Shown: piece by piece, positions 17,911-27,835 of the stretch | Layout of the letters: every line of letters starts with the position of its first letter | Numbering within the stretch: the first letter of the stretch is position 1 | Source of the DNA: Leptospiraceae bacterium | Lineage (GTDB): Bacteria; Spirochaetota; Leptospiria; Leptospirales; Leptonemataceae | DNA: 64,000 nt | NCBI GenBank assembly: GCA_025059995.1 | Contig: JANXCF010000008.1 | Coordinates: 1-64,000 of the forward strand | Direction: 5' to 3' | Notes under the pieces: generated by a model | Databases searched by the model: none | Told to the model about the DNA's origin: nothing | What the model saw: only the letters and a program-made list of their open reading frames with translations | Program-made: the position numbers and the translations under genes

Positions 17911-20559
17911 TCACCTTGTATAAAAACTTGTTTTTGCGATATCAAAGGGATTAACTTTTCTTCGATCTACGATAAAGCGACTCGGTCTTTGGGCTAAACC
18001 TCCCACATCAAACTTCACGAAATTGAAACTAAAAAAGACAATATTATCATAAAAATGAACAACACTTACGGAGTTCACTCCTGCAAGGATGCTTTTCTGT
18101 TGGAGCTCATACCCCAAACGAAATTCCCAATCATGCAAATCAAAAATCAAAGTCCCTTGAAAATACCCTATGTTGAAAGCTGCGTTTTGTCTTTTTTCCT
18201 TCTCGTAAAGCCCTGTGGACTCAAGGATATCCTGCCAAAAGGTTCTACTTTTTTCTGACTCAGGAATCCATTTAGCAGGGATACACTTGATTTGACCATC
18301 AACGAACCGACATTCTTGAGTTCTTTGGATGTATTTTGTGGGTTTAGTGAGTCGAGACTCCAACTCCATTTCGAAAAATATCTGTTTTGTGATTTGAAGA
18401 TCAAGCCGAGATAAAAATCGCATTTGATCCAACGCCGGCTGTTGATATACATGATACCAATAAAATCCTGCTTCAAAATACCGAAGCCTCCTGAGAAAAA
18501 ACAAATCGAAATTCGAAATGTAATAAGAAATCCCCAAAAGATTGGAATGATCTTTTTTTCTCAAATGATCATAAACATAATCATTTGAGATTTTCAATTC
18601 CGACACAACAATTCTTTTTTTGCTGAGCAAATGAAATTGAGAGGGTTTAAAAGGATTCAAAAAATTAATAAAAATCTCGGCTTTTGCAACAGGATAGGTC
18701 CAACGTTCTTCATTCCGGATGGGATACTCAAACTTTTTGTGATTATAAATGCTTTCAATAGAAAGAGAAAAAAACTCCCAAGGATTCATACTCCATCGAA
18801 CCAAAGTTTCGTTGATTTTCTCTCGATCGTTATACTCCCCTTGCGTGATTACCCCTCGATCTCTTAATTCTTCTCTTAAACTCAACTTCCGGGTATGATT
18901 TAATTCCAAAAAAAATGAACTCGGACCAAGGGTGAGAATCTGGTTTGTATAATAATACTCATAAGATTGTTTACGAGAATAAATTTGCAACGATCGATAA
19001 GCATCTTCAGAAATATTTTCTTTGTAAGGAGAGTATTTTTGACCACCATAACCTACGGTGGGTGAATACGAAAAATAGGGATAAAAAGAAATCGTGGTTC
19101 TAAAGCTTGTTTCTAATTTATTGAAATAGTTGGTATAATAAGGTTTTCCATCCGTGTAAACTTTACTTGTGGTGTGTTGAAAGACATTGTTCCAGTAAAA
19201 TGGCAAAGAAAGCCAATAGCCCAAAAAAACGTTTTTCTGGATTTCCAGATTGGGTATCACGTCATTTGCGGGTATGAACTTTGAGTCGGGAAAATTCGAA
19301 CTCTCCCTCCAAATCTTTACCCTCGATGCTTGAAAGTTCACAGTCAAATCGTCAATCTTGTCATTGTAGTATAAGGCATATTCAGTTTGATTTTGAATGA
19401 TACCTCTATTCGGCTCTGCTACAGTATAGAGAGCTGGAAGTGTGGTTGTGGGTAGGAATCTCCCTCCAAACTCATACTCAAACAAACGATGGGAATAATT
19501 CAAAATCCGAAGGGTGAGTTTTTGGACCCGATTTTTCTCTGGATTTTGTTGATTGAAGGTAAGGATAGAAAATACCTTGGTCCATTTATATTTTTCTTCT
19601 GCAAAAGTGCCGTCTTTTTGTTGGATTCGATTAGTAACCCGCAAATAATCCTTTTCTCGAACATCCAACTGAAATTCATATCGTTTATACTCAGCATAAC
19701 CCAAATCCAAGATATAACTTAACGTGGGGGAAAAACGATAAAATTCCGTTCCAAAAAACAACCCTCTTTTTTCATAATAATCAAGCTTGATTCGATAAGC
19801 TAACGGAAGAAAATTCGACAAGTACAATCTGGGTATGCTAAACTGATAAGTATTGTGTAAAAAATAACCTGACACATTACTATAACCTAATTGTGTGATG
19901 ATACCTGTTCCCCAGGGGTTAGAATAATAAAAAGGCAAGGGAATTAAAGGGACCCCTCCTACATAATACCAAACTCCTAAAGCAATGATTTCGTTATTCT
20001 CGAGCAAATAAATCTTTCTTGCCGTAAAGTGAGTGTGAGGTTTTTCCTGCATACAAGAAGTAAAAAAGGCATCACTGATTTCAAAGCGATTCTCTCCTAA
20101 ACCTCGAACAAAAAGTCCCACAAAATAAACTGGATCCTTATATCCATTTCCGTTGTATAAAATCCCATAGTGGTGTTCATAGTCATAAATGATTTTTTCT
20201 ACTTTTACATAAGCATTTTCTTCGTGGTATTCTATGTTTCCATAAGCAAACAATTCTTTTCGTTGGGTATCAATGATGACTTCATCCGCATAAAAAAAGC
20301 CAGTTTGTAGTATTACTTTTACTCTTCCGAAAATTCGGATTACATTTTCTTGTTGTTCTTCTCCTTGTATCCACTTTGTTGAATCAATATTTTCTATGAT
20401 GAGTTTGAACTTTTGATTTTCTTTTAGGAGCTGTTGGGGTTTTTCTATTTTTGTTGGTGCTGTTAGGCTTTTTGCTGGTGCCTTTGTGATGGTCTGAGAA
20501 AAGGAAACTTTTGATAGCAACAATCCCAAAACCAAGAAAAAGAAAGTCTTCAGGTTCAT
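17911..20559 (-). CDS. lptD: LptD-like outer-membrane LPS assembly protein
   Basis: About 882 aa when started at the ATG at 20559, which gives a clear signal peptide ending near S-F-S-Q. The N-terminal domain has an OstA/LptA-like repeat (A-D-E-V-I-I-D-T, F-A-Y-G-N-I-E-Y), then a F-F-T-S-C-M...P-H-T-H-F-T-A-R-K-I segment and G-V-P-L-I-P-L-P-F-Y-Y, which is characteristic of LptD. The remaining about 600 residues are rich in alternating aromatic and polar residues, as expected for a large beta-barrel. Three cysteines are visible in the mature protein, two of them late. It inserts LPS into the outer leaflet. It is divergent from the radical SAM gene. Confidence 0.8.
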   Translation of the reverse strand: MNLKTFFFLVLGLLLSKVSFSQTITKAPAKSLTAPTKIEKPQQLLKENQKFKLIIENIDSTKWIQGEEQQENVIRIFGRVKVILQTGFFYADEVIIDTQRKELFAYGNIEYHEENAYVKVEKIIYDYEHHYGILYNGNGYKDPVYFVGLFVRGLGENRFEISDAFFTSCMQEKPHTHFTARKIYLLENNEIIALGVWYYVGGVPLIPLPFYYSNPWGTGIITQLGYSNVSGYFLHNTYQFSIPRLYLSNFLPLAYRIKLDYYEKRGLFFGTEFYRFSPTLSYILDLGYAEYKRYEFQLDVREKDYLRVTNRIQQKDGTFAEEKYKWTKVFSILTFNQQNPEKNRVQKLTLRILNYSHRLFEYEFGGRFLPTTTLPALYTVAEPNRGIIQNQTEYALYYNDKIDDLTVNFQASRVKIWRESSNFPDSKFIPANDVIPNLEIQKNVFLGYWLSLPFYWNNVFQHTTSKVYTDGKPYYTNYFNKLETSFRTTISFYPYFSYSPTVGYGGQKYSPYKENISEDAYRSLQIYSRKQSYEYYYTNQILTLGPSSFFLELNHTRKLSLREELRDRGVITQGEYNDREKINETLVRWSMNPWEFFSLSIESIYNHKKFEYPIRNEERWTYPVAKAEIFINFLNPFKPSQFHLLSKKRIVVSELKISNDYVYDHLRKKDHSNLLGISYYISNFDLFFLRRLRYFEAGFYWYHVYQQPALDQMRFLSRLDLQITKQIFFEMELESRLTKPTKYIQRTQECRFVDGQIKCIPAKWIPESEKSRTFWQDILESTGLYEKEKRQNAAFNIGYFQGTLIFDLHDWEFRLGYELQQKSILAGVNSVSVVHFYDNIVFFSFNFVKFDVGGLAQRPSRFIVDRRKVNPFDIAKTSFYTR

Positions 20560-20651
20560 TTTTTTAAAAATTGAGATTGATATGAAGTAGTTAAACTTTT
20601 TTTGTATTTTTTCTTGTAAAGAAACAAATTCTATTAGTAAGAGGCTTAAAC

Positions 20652-22331
20652 ATGATTTTGATTTTGGATTTTTATGTAGATGAACCTGCGTGTTTTGGTG
20701 TTCCTCCCTACTTATCGCCCTACTGTCGATACGTAGCAGGAGCATTGGTTTCAGAAGGAATCCAAGAAGATAAGATTGATTATTTAACCGTAGATCAATG
20801 GAGAGCTCAAAATAAAATCCTAACCAAAGAATACGAAGTTGTATTCTTGATTGCAGGAACCACCGTCCCAGGCAAATATTTAGGAGGAAAGATTGGAACT
20901 GTCAAAGAAATCTTAGAATTTTTAGATATCCAAAAAAAACATGATCCTAAAAGCAAAGTGATTATAGGTGGTCCTATTCGCTTCGCAAATCCAGAAATCC
21001 AAAAAAACATCATCGAAAAAGGCGGAATTTTGATTTTAGGAGACATCGAAAAATACGCAGAACTCTATGCAAAAAGCCGAAATCAAAACAAAACACTTCT
21101 TCAAGACAAGTATCCTTTCTTTACTTTGCAAAGAAACTTTTCTGATGTGGATCGATATGCCAAACATGGAGCTTTTTTGACGACTAAACATCCAAATTAT
21201 CCATACTTGATGATAGAGCTCGAAACATATCGGGGATGCACGAGAGAACGATTTTGTTCTTTTTGCACGGAGGCTTTTTACGGAAAACCCCAATTTCGTT
21301 CTGTAGAAGGGATTTTAGAAGAAGTTGGTGCTCTCTATCACTTCGGAAATCGCTATTTTCGTTTGGGACGTCAAGCTGATATTTATACTTATCTGCCGGA
21401 TCAAAAAGAATTCAAGAATACTTTTCCAAGACCTAATCCTGAAAGTATCCGGAAGCTTTACGAAGGGATCCGAAGACAAGCTCCCGATCTGAAGGTTCTC
21501 CATCTTGATAACGTAAATCCTGGACTTCTCAGCACATTCCCAGAAGAATCAAGAGAAATCTCGAAAATCATCACTACTTATAACACCCCAGGAGATACCG
21601 CAGCAATGGGGATTGAGTCGATCGATCCCGTAGTCATCCAACAAAATGACTTAAAATGCAACGAAGAAGAAGCCATCAAAGCCATAGAAATCATTAATGA
21701 ATATGGAGCTCAAAGAAAAGATGGTCTTCCCATTTTGCTACCGGGTTTGAACTTCATTCACGGACTCATGGGAGAAACCGAAAAAACGTTCGAATTGAAT
21801 TATCGGTTTTTGTTAAAAATCAAAGAACGTGGATTACTTTTACGAAGGATCAACATCCGACAAGTGATGATTTATCGAAAAACAAAGCTCTATCGTTATT
21901 ATAAAAACAATCAATCCTATAAAAAAATAGAAAAACTTCATAATCGCTTTTTGTTTTATCGAGATAAGATCCGAAAGGAAATTGATCATTATTTCCTCAA
22001 ACAAAACTTCCCCAAAAACACTATTCTTCGAGAAGTGATTTTAGAATACGAAAATGCTGGGTATTATTTTGGACGTCAGCTGGGTTCTTACCCCATCACC
22101 GTAAAAATCCCCAAAGATGATCAAAAAGCAAAAAAAGCATTTGAAAGCAAAACCCCCATCGATGTAGTAATTACGGGTTGGGAAGAACGCAGCATTCACG
22201 GATTAACACATCCGATAGAAATCCAATACTTAGGATGGAAAGCCATCCAAACTATCCCTAACATCTCAAAAAGAGGAGCCTATGAACTTTTTTTAAAAAG
22301 CAAAGAGTTCAAAAAAAATCCAGTTTTATAA
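20652..22331 (+). CDS. Radical SAM protein with CX5CX2C and C-terminal HhH motif (COG1031-like)
   Basis: A 559-aa protein. The N-terminal part looks like a B12-binding-type Rossmann region (V-I-I-G-G-P near residue 98). The cluster is C196-T-R-E-R-F-C202-S-F-C205, that is CX5CX2C instead of the canonical CX3CX2C. The sequence G-I-E-S-I-D-P around residue 318 and I-N-I-R-Q-V fit the radical SAM barrel. The C-terminus has a helix-hairpin-helix-like segment (A-I-Q-T-I-P-N-I-S-K-R-G-A). This combination matches COG1031, an uncharacterised family I know mainly from archaea. The substrate is unknown. A terminator candidate follows. Confidence 0.75.
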   Translation: MILILDFYVDEPACFGVPPYLSPYCRYVAGALVSEGIQEDKIDYLTVDQWRAQNKILTKEYEVVFLIAGTTVPGKYLGGKIGTVKEILEFLDIQKKHDPKSKVIIGGPIRFANPEIQKNIIEKGGILILGDIEKYAELYAKSRNQNKTLLQDKYPFFTLQRNFSDVDRYAKHGAFLTTKHPNYPYLMIELETYRGCTRERFCSFCTEAFYGKPQFRSVEGILEEVGALYHFGNRYFRLGRQADIYTYLPDQKEFKNTFPRPNPESIRKLYEGIRRQAPDLKVLHLDNVNPGLLSTFPEESREISKIITTYNTPGDTAAMGIESIDPVVIQQNDLKCNEEEAIKAIEIINEYGAQRKDGLPILLPGLNFIHGLMGETEKTFELNYRFLLKIKERGLLLRRINIRQVMIYRKTKLYRYYKNNQSYKKIEKLHNRFLFYRDKIRKEIDHYFLKQNFPKNTILREVILEYENAGYYFGRQLGSYPITVKIPKDDQKAKKAFESKTPIDVVITGWEERSIHGLTHPIEIQYLGWKAIQTIPNISKRGAYELFLKSKEFKKNPVL

Positions 22332-22344
22332 CAACAAAAACATG

Positions 22345-22378
22345 ACTCATGAAAATAACTTTTCATAAGTTCTTTTTT
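22345..22378 (+). terminator. Candidate terminator after the radical SAM gene
   Basis: ACTCATGAAAA (22345-22355) pairs with TTTTCATAAGT (22360-22370) with one mismatch and a TAAC loop, followed by TCTTTTTT. It is a reasonable intrinsic terminator 13 bp after the stop codon. Confidence 0.6.
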
Positions 22379-22422
22379 GATTTTGTTTATTTCTGATAAA
22401 ATATCCTTTTGACCTACCAACC

Positions 22423-23337
22423 ATGACTTTACGATATTCATTTTTGATTTTGACGATAACTATCATCGGAGGTTGTAAAACCTATGAAGAGGCAAAGTTA
22501 GCAAAGCAATATTTCCCTCAGGGAAAATTCATTTCTTTATTGAACCATCAAGTTTTTGTGATAGAAAAAAATAGCCAGAATTCTCATCTCACACCGATTG
22601 TATTTATCCATGGGTTCTCAAGCAACGTTCACACATGGGAACTCATCTTTTCCGATACTCAGCTATCAAATCCGATGGTTGCTATAGACCTTTTAGGTTT
22701 TGGTTTCTCTGATAAACCCAATATAACTTATGATAGAAAACTTTACGTAGATCAAATCCATTCTCTTTTGGAGTTCTATCATTTCGATAAAGTGATTCTT
22801 GTAGGGAACTCCATGGGGGGTGAGATTTCTCTTCGTTATACCCTCAATCATCCAGAAAAAGTCAGCAAACTTGTTTTGATTTGCAGTGCTGGATTGATTG
22901 AAGGTTTTGATGCTCCCAAAATCATTAAATACCCTATGGTAGTTTTGCTTCGCTCCACAAATTTCTTGTTTCGCAATCGATATAGCATCAAATTTTTTTT
23001 ATCTGATGCTTTTTATGATAAAACCAAAGTTGACAAAAGAAAGATTGATTTATACACACTTCCACTTCGCACAAAAAATGGATATGAGGCTCATATAGGT
23101 TTGTTCTTGAGTTCTTATCAACCCATATCTCTGGACTCACTACAAAAAATCCAAATTCCCGTATTGATCATTTGGGGTGAACATGATCGTTGGATACCAT
23201 TGGAACATGCTTATCTTTTTTATCAAAACCTTCCCAGAGCTCAATTGGTAATACTTCCTGAGGTCGGGCATCTTCCTCAAGAAGAAGATCCAGGAGTTGT
23301 GATCTTTTATTTAAAAGAATTTATAAATTCAAAATAG
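22423..23337 (+). CDS. Alpha/beta-hydrolase lipoprotein
   Basis: A 304-aa protein with a lipoprotein signal (I-I-G-G-C18). The alpha/beta-hydrolase fold shows the oxyanion-region H-G-F-S-S-N, the nucleophile elbow G-N-S-M-G-G near residue 129, an acid in W-G-E-H-D-R-W, and a catalytic His in E-V-G-H-L-P-Q-E-E-D-P. It probably hydrolyses an ester or amide on the periplasmic face; the substrate is unknown. It converges with the following gene, with only one base between the stop codons. Confidence 0.85.
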   Translation: MTLRYSFLILTITIIGGCKTYEEAKLAKQYFPQGKFISLLNHQVFVIEKNSQNSHLTPIVFIHGFSSNVHTWELIFSDTQLSNPMVAIDLLGFGFSDKPNITYDRKLYVDQIHSLLEFYHFDKVILVGNSMGGEISLRYTLNHPEKVSKLVLICSAGLIEGFDAPKIIKYPMVVLLRSTNFLFRNRYSIKFFLSDAFYDKTKVDKRKIDLYTLPLRTKNGYEAHIGLFLSSYQPISLDSLQKIQIPVLIIWGEHDRWIPLEHAYLFYQNLPRAQLVILPEVGHLPQEEDPGVVIFYLKEFINSK

Positions 23338-23338
23338 T

Positions 23339-24109
23339 TTAATTTTTATAAATTAATTCGAATAATTTATCAACACCTTCTTCGAAAAGTGCTGGACCAG
23401 GTTGAAGGATAACCTCTGGTTCAATTTCATAAATACGCTGATTCTTCACAGCATTAGTAGAAGAAAAATTTTCTTTGACCCAATCGAAATTTGTTTTCTT
23501 CCCACACCAACAGTTAATAATTACATCTGGATTTCTTGCAAGGATTTCTTCTTTTGGAACAATTCGCTCCTTCGCACTCTTTTTAGTTTTCAATTCCGGA
23601 AATAGTGGTTGCGTATTCAATATTTCTAATAGTTCTTCTACCCAAGTTATTCCGCTTATGATGGGTTCGTCCCATTCCATAAAGAACACTTTGTGTTTTG
23701 TTGGGAATTTTTTAGCTTCTTGTGCGTAAAACTCTAACTTGTTTTTCCATCTTTGGATTAGAGTTTCGGTTTTTTCTTTTTGATCTATTAGCAATCCTAA
23801 CCAATAAAGAATTTGAAAGATATCTTCAATACTTCTTGGATTGGCTATAAATACATGATGATGATTCTGTATTAGTTCTTTTGCCACCTCTGCTTGAAGA
23901 TCCGAAAACCCCAAAATCAAATCAGGCTTTAATTGATTGATTTTTTCCACATTGACTTTTACAAAAGAAGACACGATGGGTTTTTCTTTGATGGCGTTGG
24001 AAGGACGTTTTACGTAGGATGAGATTCCAACAATTCTATCCTCCTCTCCTAATAAATACAAGAATTCGACGTATTCTTCTGTGAGGCAGACTATTCGTTT
24101 CGGAGTCAT
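23339..24109 (-). CDS. BtuF-like periplasmic-binding-fold protein without signal peptide
   Basis: A 256-aa protein of the PF01497 fold (ABC transporter substrate-binding, cobalamin/iron type): R-I-V-C-L-T-E-E-Y-V-E at the start, L-K-P-D-L-I-L-G-F in the first lobe and N-P-D-V-I-I-N-C-W-C in the second. No signal peptide or lipobox is seen, so it appears cytoplasmic, unlike BtuF. No transporter genes are adjacent. The ligand may be a corrinoid, but this is not shown. It lies 35 bp downstream of acs, and a strong hairpin covers the gap, including the possible ribosome binding G-run. Confidence 0.75.
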   Translation of the reverse strand: MTPKRIVCLTEEYVEFLYLLGEEDRIVGISSYVKRPSNAIKEKPIVSSFVKVNVEKINQLKPDLILGFSDLQAEVAKELIQNHHHVFIANPRSIEDIFQILYWLGLLIDQKEKTETLIQRWKNKLEFYAQEAKKFPTKHKVFFMEWDEPIISGITWVEELLEILNTQPLFPELKTKKSAKERIVPKEEILARNPDVIINCWCGKKTNFDWVKENFSSTNAVKNQRIYEIEPEVILQPGPALFEEGVDKLFELIYKN

Positions 24110-24113
24110 TATA

Positions 24114-24136
24114 GAAACCCCCAGGAAGGGGGTTTC
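24114..24136 (-). promoter_or_regulatory. GC-rich 9-bp hairpin between acs and the binding-protein gene
   Basis: GAAACCCCC and GGGGGTTTC pair perfectly around a 5-nt loop. On the minus strand the G-run lies about 8 bases before the ATG at 24109 and has no T-run after it. It could block ribosome access, act as an mRNA stability element, or weakly terminate the acs transcript. Confidence 0.5.
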
Positions 24137-24144
24137 GAAAGAAA

Positions 24145-26106
24145 TTAAAATGTATGGAAACGTTTTTTGTCTTCAATCAAAATATCGACAACAGAAGGAT
24201 CAGCTAAGGTGCTTGTATCACCCAAGTCTGTGAAAACTCCTTCGGCAATCTTTCTCAAGATTCTTCGCATGATTTTTCCTGAGCGAGTTTTGGGAAGTCC
24301 AGGCGCCCACTGGATAACATCTGGTCTTGCTATTTTTCCAATTTTCTCAGCTACTATATCAATTAATTCTTTTTTAAGCTCATCATTGGGTTGATAACCG
24401 ACTTTTAGAGTTACATAAGCATAGATACCTTGACCTTTGATCTCATGAGGAAAACCCACTACGGCAGCTTCAGCGACAGCAGGATGTTCAACCAAGGCAC
24501 TTTCAATCTCTGCAGTTCCAATTCTATGACCAGAGACATTCAAAACATCGTCCACTCTACCAGTGATGATATAATATCCGTCCTTTGTGCGTTTAGCTCC
24601 ATCACCAGTGAAATAATAACCTTTATACTGAGTAAAATAAGTATTATAGAATCGATCAGGATCACCATAAACTCCTCTCATCATTGATGGCCATGGGAAC
24701 TTGATGCAAAGATTTCCACTGGCTTCCATTTCTGTGATCTCTTTTCCTTCATTGTCGACAAGAACTGGTTGAACTCCAAAGAAGGGTTTTGTTGCTGAAC
24801 CGGGTATCATATCAATCGCACCAGGCAATGGAGTAATCATGATTGCTCCTGTTTCTGTTTGCCACCAAGTATCGACAATTGGACATCTTCCTTTTCCAAC
24901 GTTTTCATAGTACCATTCCCAAGCTTCAGGGTTGATCGGCTCCCCTACACTACCTAACAAACGTAAAGAATCAAGGTTGTATTTTTGAACCCATTGAACA
25001 CCTTCTTTCATCAAGGCTCGAATGGCTGTTGGTGCTGTGTAGAAAACATTCACTTGGTATCGATCTACTACTTCCCAATATCTGCCGGGATCAGGATAAG
25101 TTGGCACACCTTCGAACATGATACTCGTTGCACCATTGGACAAAGGACCATACACTATATAGCTATGACCTGTGATCCATCCAATGTCCGCTGTACACCA
25201 GTAAGTATCTTCTGGCTTATGATCAAACACATAATAAAAAGTTGTATTAACACCTAAAAGATAACCTGCGGTAGTATGCATTACTCCTTTGGGTTTTCCT
25301 GTTGAACCAGAAGTGTACAAAATAAACAAAGGATCTTCTGAATCCATTTCTTCTGGTGGACACTCCTTAGGAATATCACCAGCAAGGATATCATGTAAGT
25401 GATGATCCCTTCCTTCAACCCAATGCGTGTAGTGTCCTTTTCCTACCCTTTCAACTACAATTACGTGATCAACTTTATGAGAGGATTTTCTCAATGCCTC
25501 ATCCACATTTTTCTTCATGTCGATGATTTTTCCACCACGATAACCAGCATCAGAAGTAATAATCAAAGAAGGCTTTGCATCTTCTATTCTTGATTGTAAA
25601 GAGTCAGCTGAGAAACCACCAAACACTACGGAATGAATTGCCCCTATTCTTGCACATGCCAACATAAAAATGGGGAGTTCCAAAATCATGGGAAGATAAA
25701 TCAATACACGATCACCTTTTTTGATACCAAATTTTTTTAATACATTTGCGTATATCTGAACCTCTCGATGTAATTGCTGATAGGTTAAAGTTTTTTCATC
25801 CCCTGGTTTGTCTCCTACCCAGATTAGAGCTGCCTTATTTTTTGTTGGAGAATTGAGATGTCTATCAATGCAGTTATAAGAGACATTCAATTTACCGCCG
25901 ATGAACCACTTGACCTTAGCGTTTGCAAAATCATGTTCTAAAACCTTATCCCACTTCTTGAACCAGGTGATACGTTTTTCCGCTAATTCTGCCCAGAACC
26001 CCTCAGGATCTTCAATGGAACGCTTATACATTTCCTCATATTGTTCTTTGGTGATATTTGCTCTTTTTATGAATTCTTCAGGCGCTTTGTATACTGTATC
26101 ATACAT
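24145..26106 (-). CDS. acs: Acetyl-CoA synthetase (AMP-forming)
   Basis: About 653 aa, the usual Acs length. It has the adenylation P-loop [17 protein letters not shown], the A8 hinge region [17 protein letters not shown], and the C-terminal [11 protein letters not shown] carrying the lysine that is acetylated to control Acs in other bacteria. It activates acetate to acetyl-CoA. I chose the ATG at 26106 because AAAGGAG lies 7 bases upstream; a GTG at 26112 is too close to that site. Confidence 0.97.
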   Translation of the reverse strand: MYDTVYKAPEEFIKRANITKEQYEEMYKRSIEDPEGFWAELAEKRITWFKKWDKVLEHDFANAKVKWFIGGKLNVSYNCIDRHLNSPTKNKAALIWVGDKPGDEKTLTYQQLHREVQIYANVLKKFGIKKGDRVLIYLPMILELPIFMLACARIGAIHSVVFGGFSADSLQSRIEDAKPSLIITSDAGYRGGKIIDMKKNVDEALRKSSHKVDHVIVVERVGKGHYTHWVEGRDHHLHDILAGDIPKECPPEEMDSEDPLFILYTSGSTGKPKGVMHTTAGYLLGVNTTFYYVFDHKPEDTYWCTADIGWITGHSYIVYGPLSNGATSIMFEGVPTYPDPGRYWEVVDRYQVNVFYTAPTAIRALMKEGVQWVQKYNLDSLRLLGSVGEPINPEAWEWYYENVGKGRCPIVDTWWQTETGAIMITPLPGAIDMIPGSATKPFFGVQPVLVDNEGKEITEMEASGNLCIKFPWPSMMRGVYGDPDRFYNTYFTQYKGYYFTGDGAKRTKDGYYIITGRVDDVLNVSGHRIGTAEIESALVEHPAVAEAAVVGFPHEIKGQGIYAYVTLKVGYQPNDELKKELIDIVAEKIGKIARPDVIQWAPGLPKTRSGKIMRRILRKIAEGVFTDLGDTSTLADPSVVDILIEDKKRFHTF

Positions 26107-26287
26107 ACACACTCTCCTTTTGAGAATTCAGTATTTTGTTTGTGTATGATAAAAAAAAATACTATTTTTAGAAAATCAAACAAAAATCAATTTCATGATA
26201 AAATTCTTAAAAGAAAATTATACAAAATCGCATTCATCTAAAAAAAATTCAAACACCAATCTGTCATAAAACTATGAAACAACGTGT

Positions 26288-26818
26288 CTAATTCTTGAAT
26301 TCTTTTTTAAGAATTTCTAAAGTTTCTGAAACACTGTATCCTTGTTTTCGAATTTCTTGATATCGAATTATCTTTTGATAATAGTTATCTAATCCTAATT
26401 TATGAAAATCAAATTGAAAGAAAATTCCTTTTGCTTTTGTGTAAATCACGTCTTTCGAAAACACATTTGCTTCGATAAAAATCTTTCTTCTTTCTACTTT
26501 CTCAATCCATGACACAATATAATGGGTTTGGTATAAAGACACGGGCTTTTTGTATAGAATCTCAAAGTGATGAGTCAAACCAACATATCCAGATAAAAAC
26601 ATAACAGCTCCCATTGCTTCATCCAAAATGCTCGCTAAATACCCACCATGAACGTGATTAGGGGGACCTTCCATTTCTTTCCCAGGTGAAAATTCGAAAT
26701 AAAATTTTTTTTTATCTTCATCGAAGAAAGCCTTTAAACTTTCTTCTCTACCTTGATGCACGGAACGAATAAAAGAAGAATAGGAAAAAGTTATCAAAAT
26801 TGCATTCTCGGGTATCAT
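26288..26818 (-). CDS. Hotdog-fold thioesterase (PaaI/4HBT-like)
   Basis: A 176-aa protein with the hotdog signature G-P-P-N-H-V-H-G-G-Y-L-A-S-I-L-D-E-A-M-G near residues 54-73; the H-G-G and the following D-E are typical of PaaI-type acyl-CoA thioesterases. The C-terminal 40 residues are an extra charged helix. The substrate is unknown. It is transcribed away from a second, related thioesterase gene starting 95 bp further on. Confidence 0.8.
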   Translation of the reverse strand: MIPENAILITFSYSSFIRSVHQGREESLKAFFDEDKKKFYFEFSPGKEMEGPPNHVHGGYLASILDEAMGAVMFLSGYVGLTHHFEILYKKPVSLYQTHYIVSWIEKVERRKIFIEANVFSKDVIYTKAKGIFFQFDFHKLGLDNYYQKIIRYQEIRKQGYSVSETLEILKKEFKN

Positions 26819-26912
26819 AAAATTACAATATAAAAAATTGATTTTTCAGTCAATTATTAAAAATCAGAGATTTTGAAATTGATTGATTTATCAATCATAT
26901 TTATTTGTCTCT

Positions 26913-27506
26913 ATGGATTCCGTAAAAACTATTTTTGATGTTTCTCCAAGTAAAGTGGGTCAAGATTGGCATGATTCTTTTTGCTTTGGTTGTGGAACCG
27001 AAAATCCTTTTTCCTTGAGGGCAAGTTTTCTTTTCGATGAAGAATTTGGTGAGGTTCATTTTGATTACGTAATCCGTAAAGAATACGGGGGGGCTCCCAA
27101 TTATGCTCATGGAGGGATCTTAGCCACCTTGCTTGATGAAGCTCAAGGTTGTTTGTGTTTTCATGTGGGGCACGTGGTTATGACCGAAAGCCTCCACATC
27201 AAATATCATAAAGCGGTGCCTCTTAATGTTCCTATCAGAATCCGAGCTTGGCTTACAGCCGTTCGAAAAAGAAGGCTCTATACTCGTGGTATCATTTACA
27301 TCCCAAACAAAGAAACACAAGAACAAGAAATCTATGTCAGCTCGAATGCTAGTTGGTATGTTCTCCCTGAAAAACTCCAAAGAAAAATGTTTTTATCTTA
27401 TTTTTCAGAAGAAGAAATTGAAAAACAAAAACGTATCTTAGAACTCAATCGGAAAAGAGCTCGAGAGATCAGACTAAGACTACGAAAAAACCGTCATTCA
27501 GTTTGA
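26913..27506 (+). CDS. Hotdog-fold thioesterase (PaaI/4HBT-like)
   Basis: About 197 aa from the ATG at 26913; a TTG at 26883 would add ten residues. The sequence has F-C-F-G-C-G-T-E-N-P-F near the start and G-G-A-P-N-Y-A-H-G-G-I-L-A-T-L-L-D-E-A, the acyl-CoA thioesterase hotdog motif. The C-terminal tail is very basic (arginine-rich). It resembles the divergent neighbour at 26288-26818 and may be an old duplicate. It overlaps the end of the FmdB-like gene by 13 bp. Confidence 0.8.
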   Translation: MDSVKTIFDVSPSKVGQDWHDSFCFGCGTENPFSLRASFLFDEEFGEVHFDYVIRKEYGGAPNYAHGGILATLLDEAQGCLCFHVGHVVMTESLHIKYHKAVPLNVPIRIRAWLTAVRKRRLYTRGIIYIPNKETQEQEIYVSSNASWYVLPEKLQRKMFLSYFSEEEIEKQKRILELNRKRAREIRLRLRKNRHSV

Positions 27507-27703
27507 GTGGAACTTTCTTTTGATTTTTTATAATCCGTCATATAAAATCCACTCCCTTTAAACACTATCCCAGCTCCCGTCCCAATCAATCTTTCCACTT
27601 CTCCTCCACACGAAGGGCATGTCGTATCTGGCATTGCTTTGATACTTTGGAGCTTATCGTATTGATGACCACATCTCTTACAACGATATGTGTATGTAGG
27701 CAT
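27494..27703 (-). CDS. FmdB-family small zinc-ribbon protein
   Basis: About 69 aa from the M-P-T-Y-T-Y-R-C start. Cysteines C-K-R-C-G-H and C-P-S-C-G form a zinc ribbon, followed by F-K-G-S-G-F-Y-M-T-D-Y, the hallmark end of the FmdB/CxxC regulatory family. Its molecular role is not established. A longer start at 27736 is less likely. Confidence 0.88.
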   Translation of the reverse strand: MPTYTYRCKRCGHQYDKLQSIKAMPDTTCPSCGGEVERLIGTGAGIVFKGSGFYMTDYKKSKESSTQTE

Positions 27704-27835
27704 GGTCTTATTTTTAATAGGCTTTTTCTGAGGCAATCAAAATTTGTTCTCATACGTCATACGGGTATTACCAAAAAATATATTGAATTCAAGACAAAAT
27801 CTTGATCCCGAAAATTACTCAAAAACTTTGTTTCT

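Noticed and set aside
20560-20745. Longer LptD start at 20745
   Set aside because: It would overlap the divergent radical SAM gene, and the ATG at 20559 begins a clear signal peptide.
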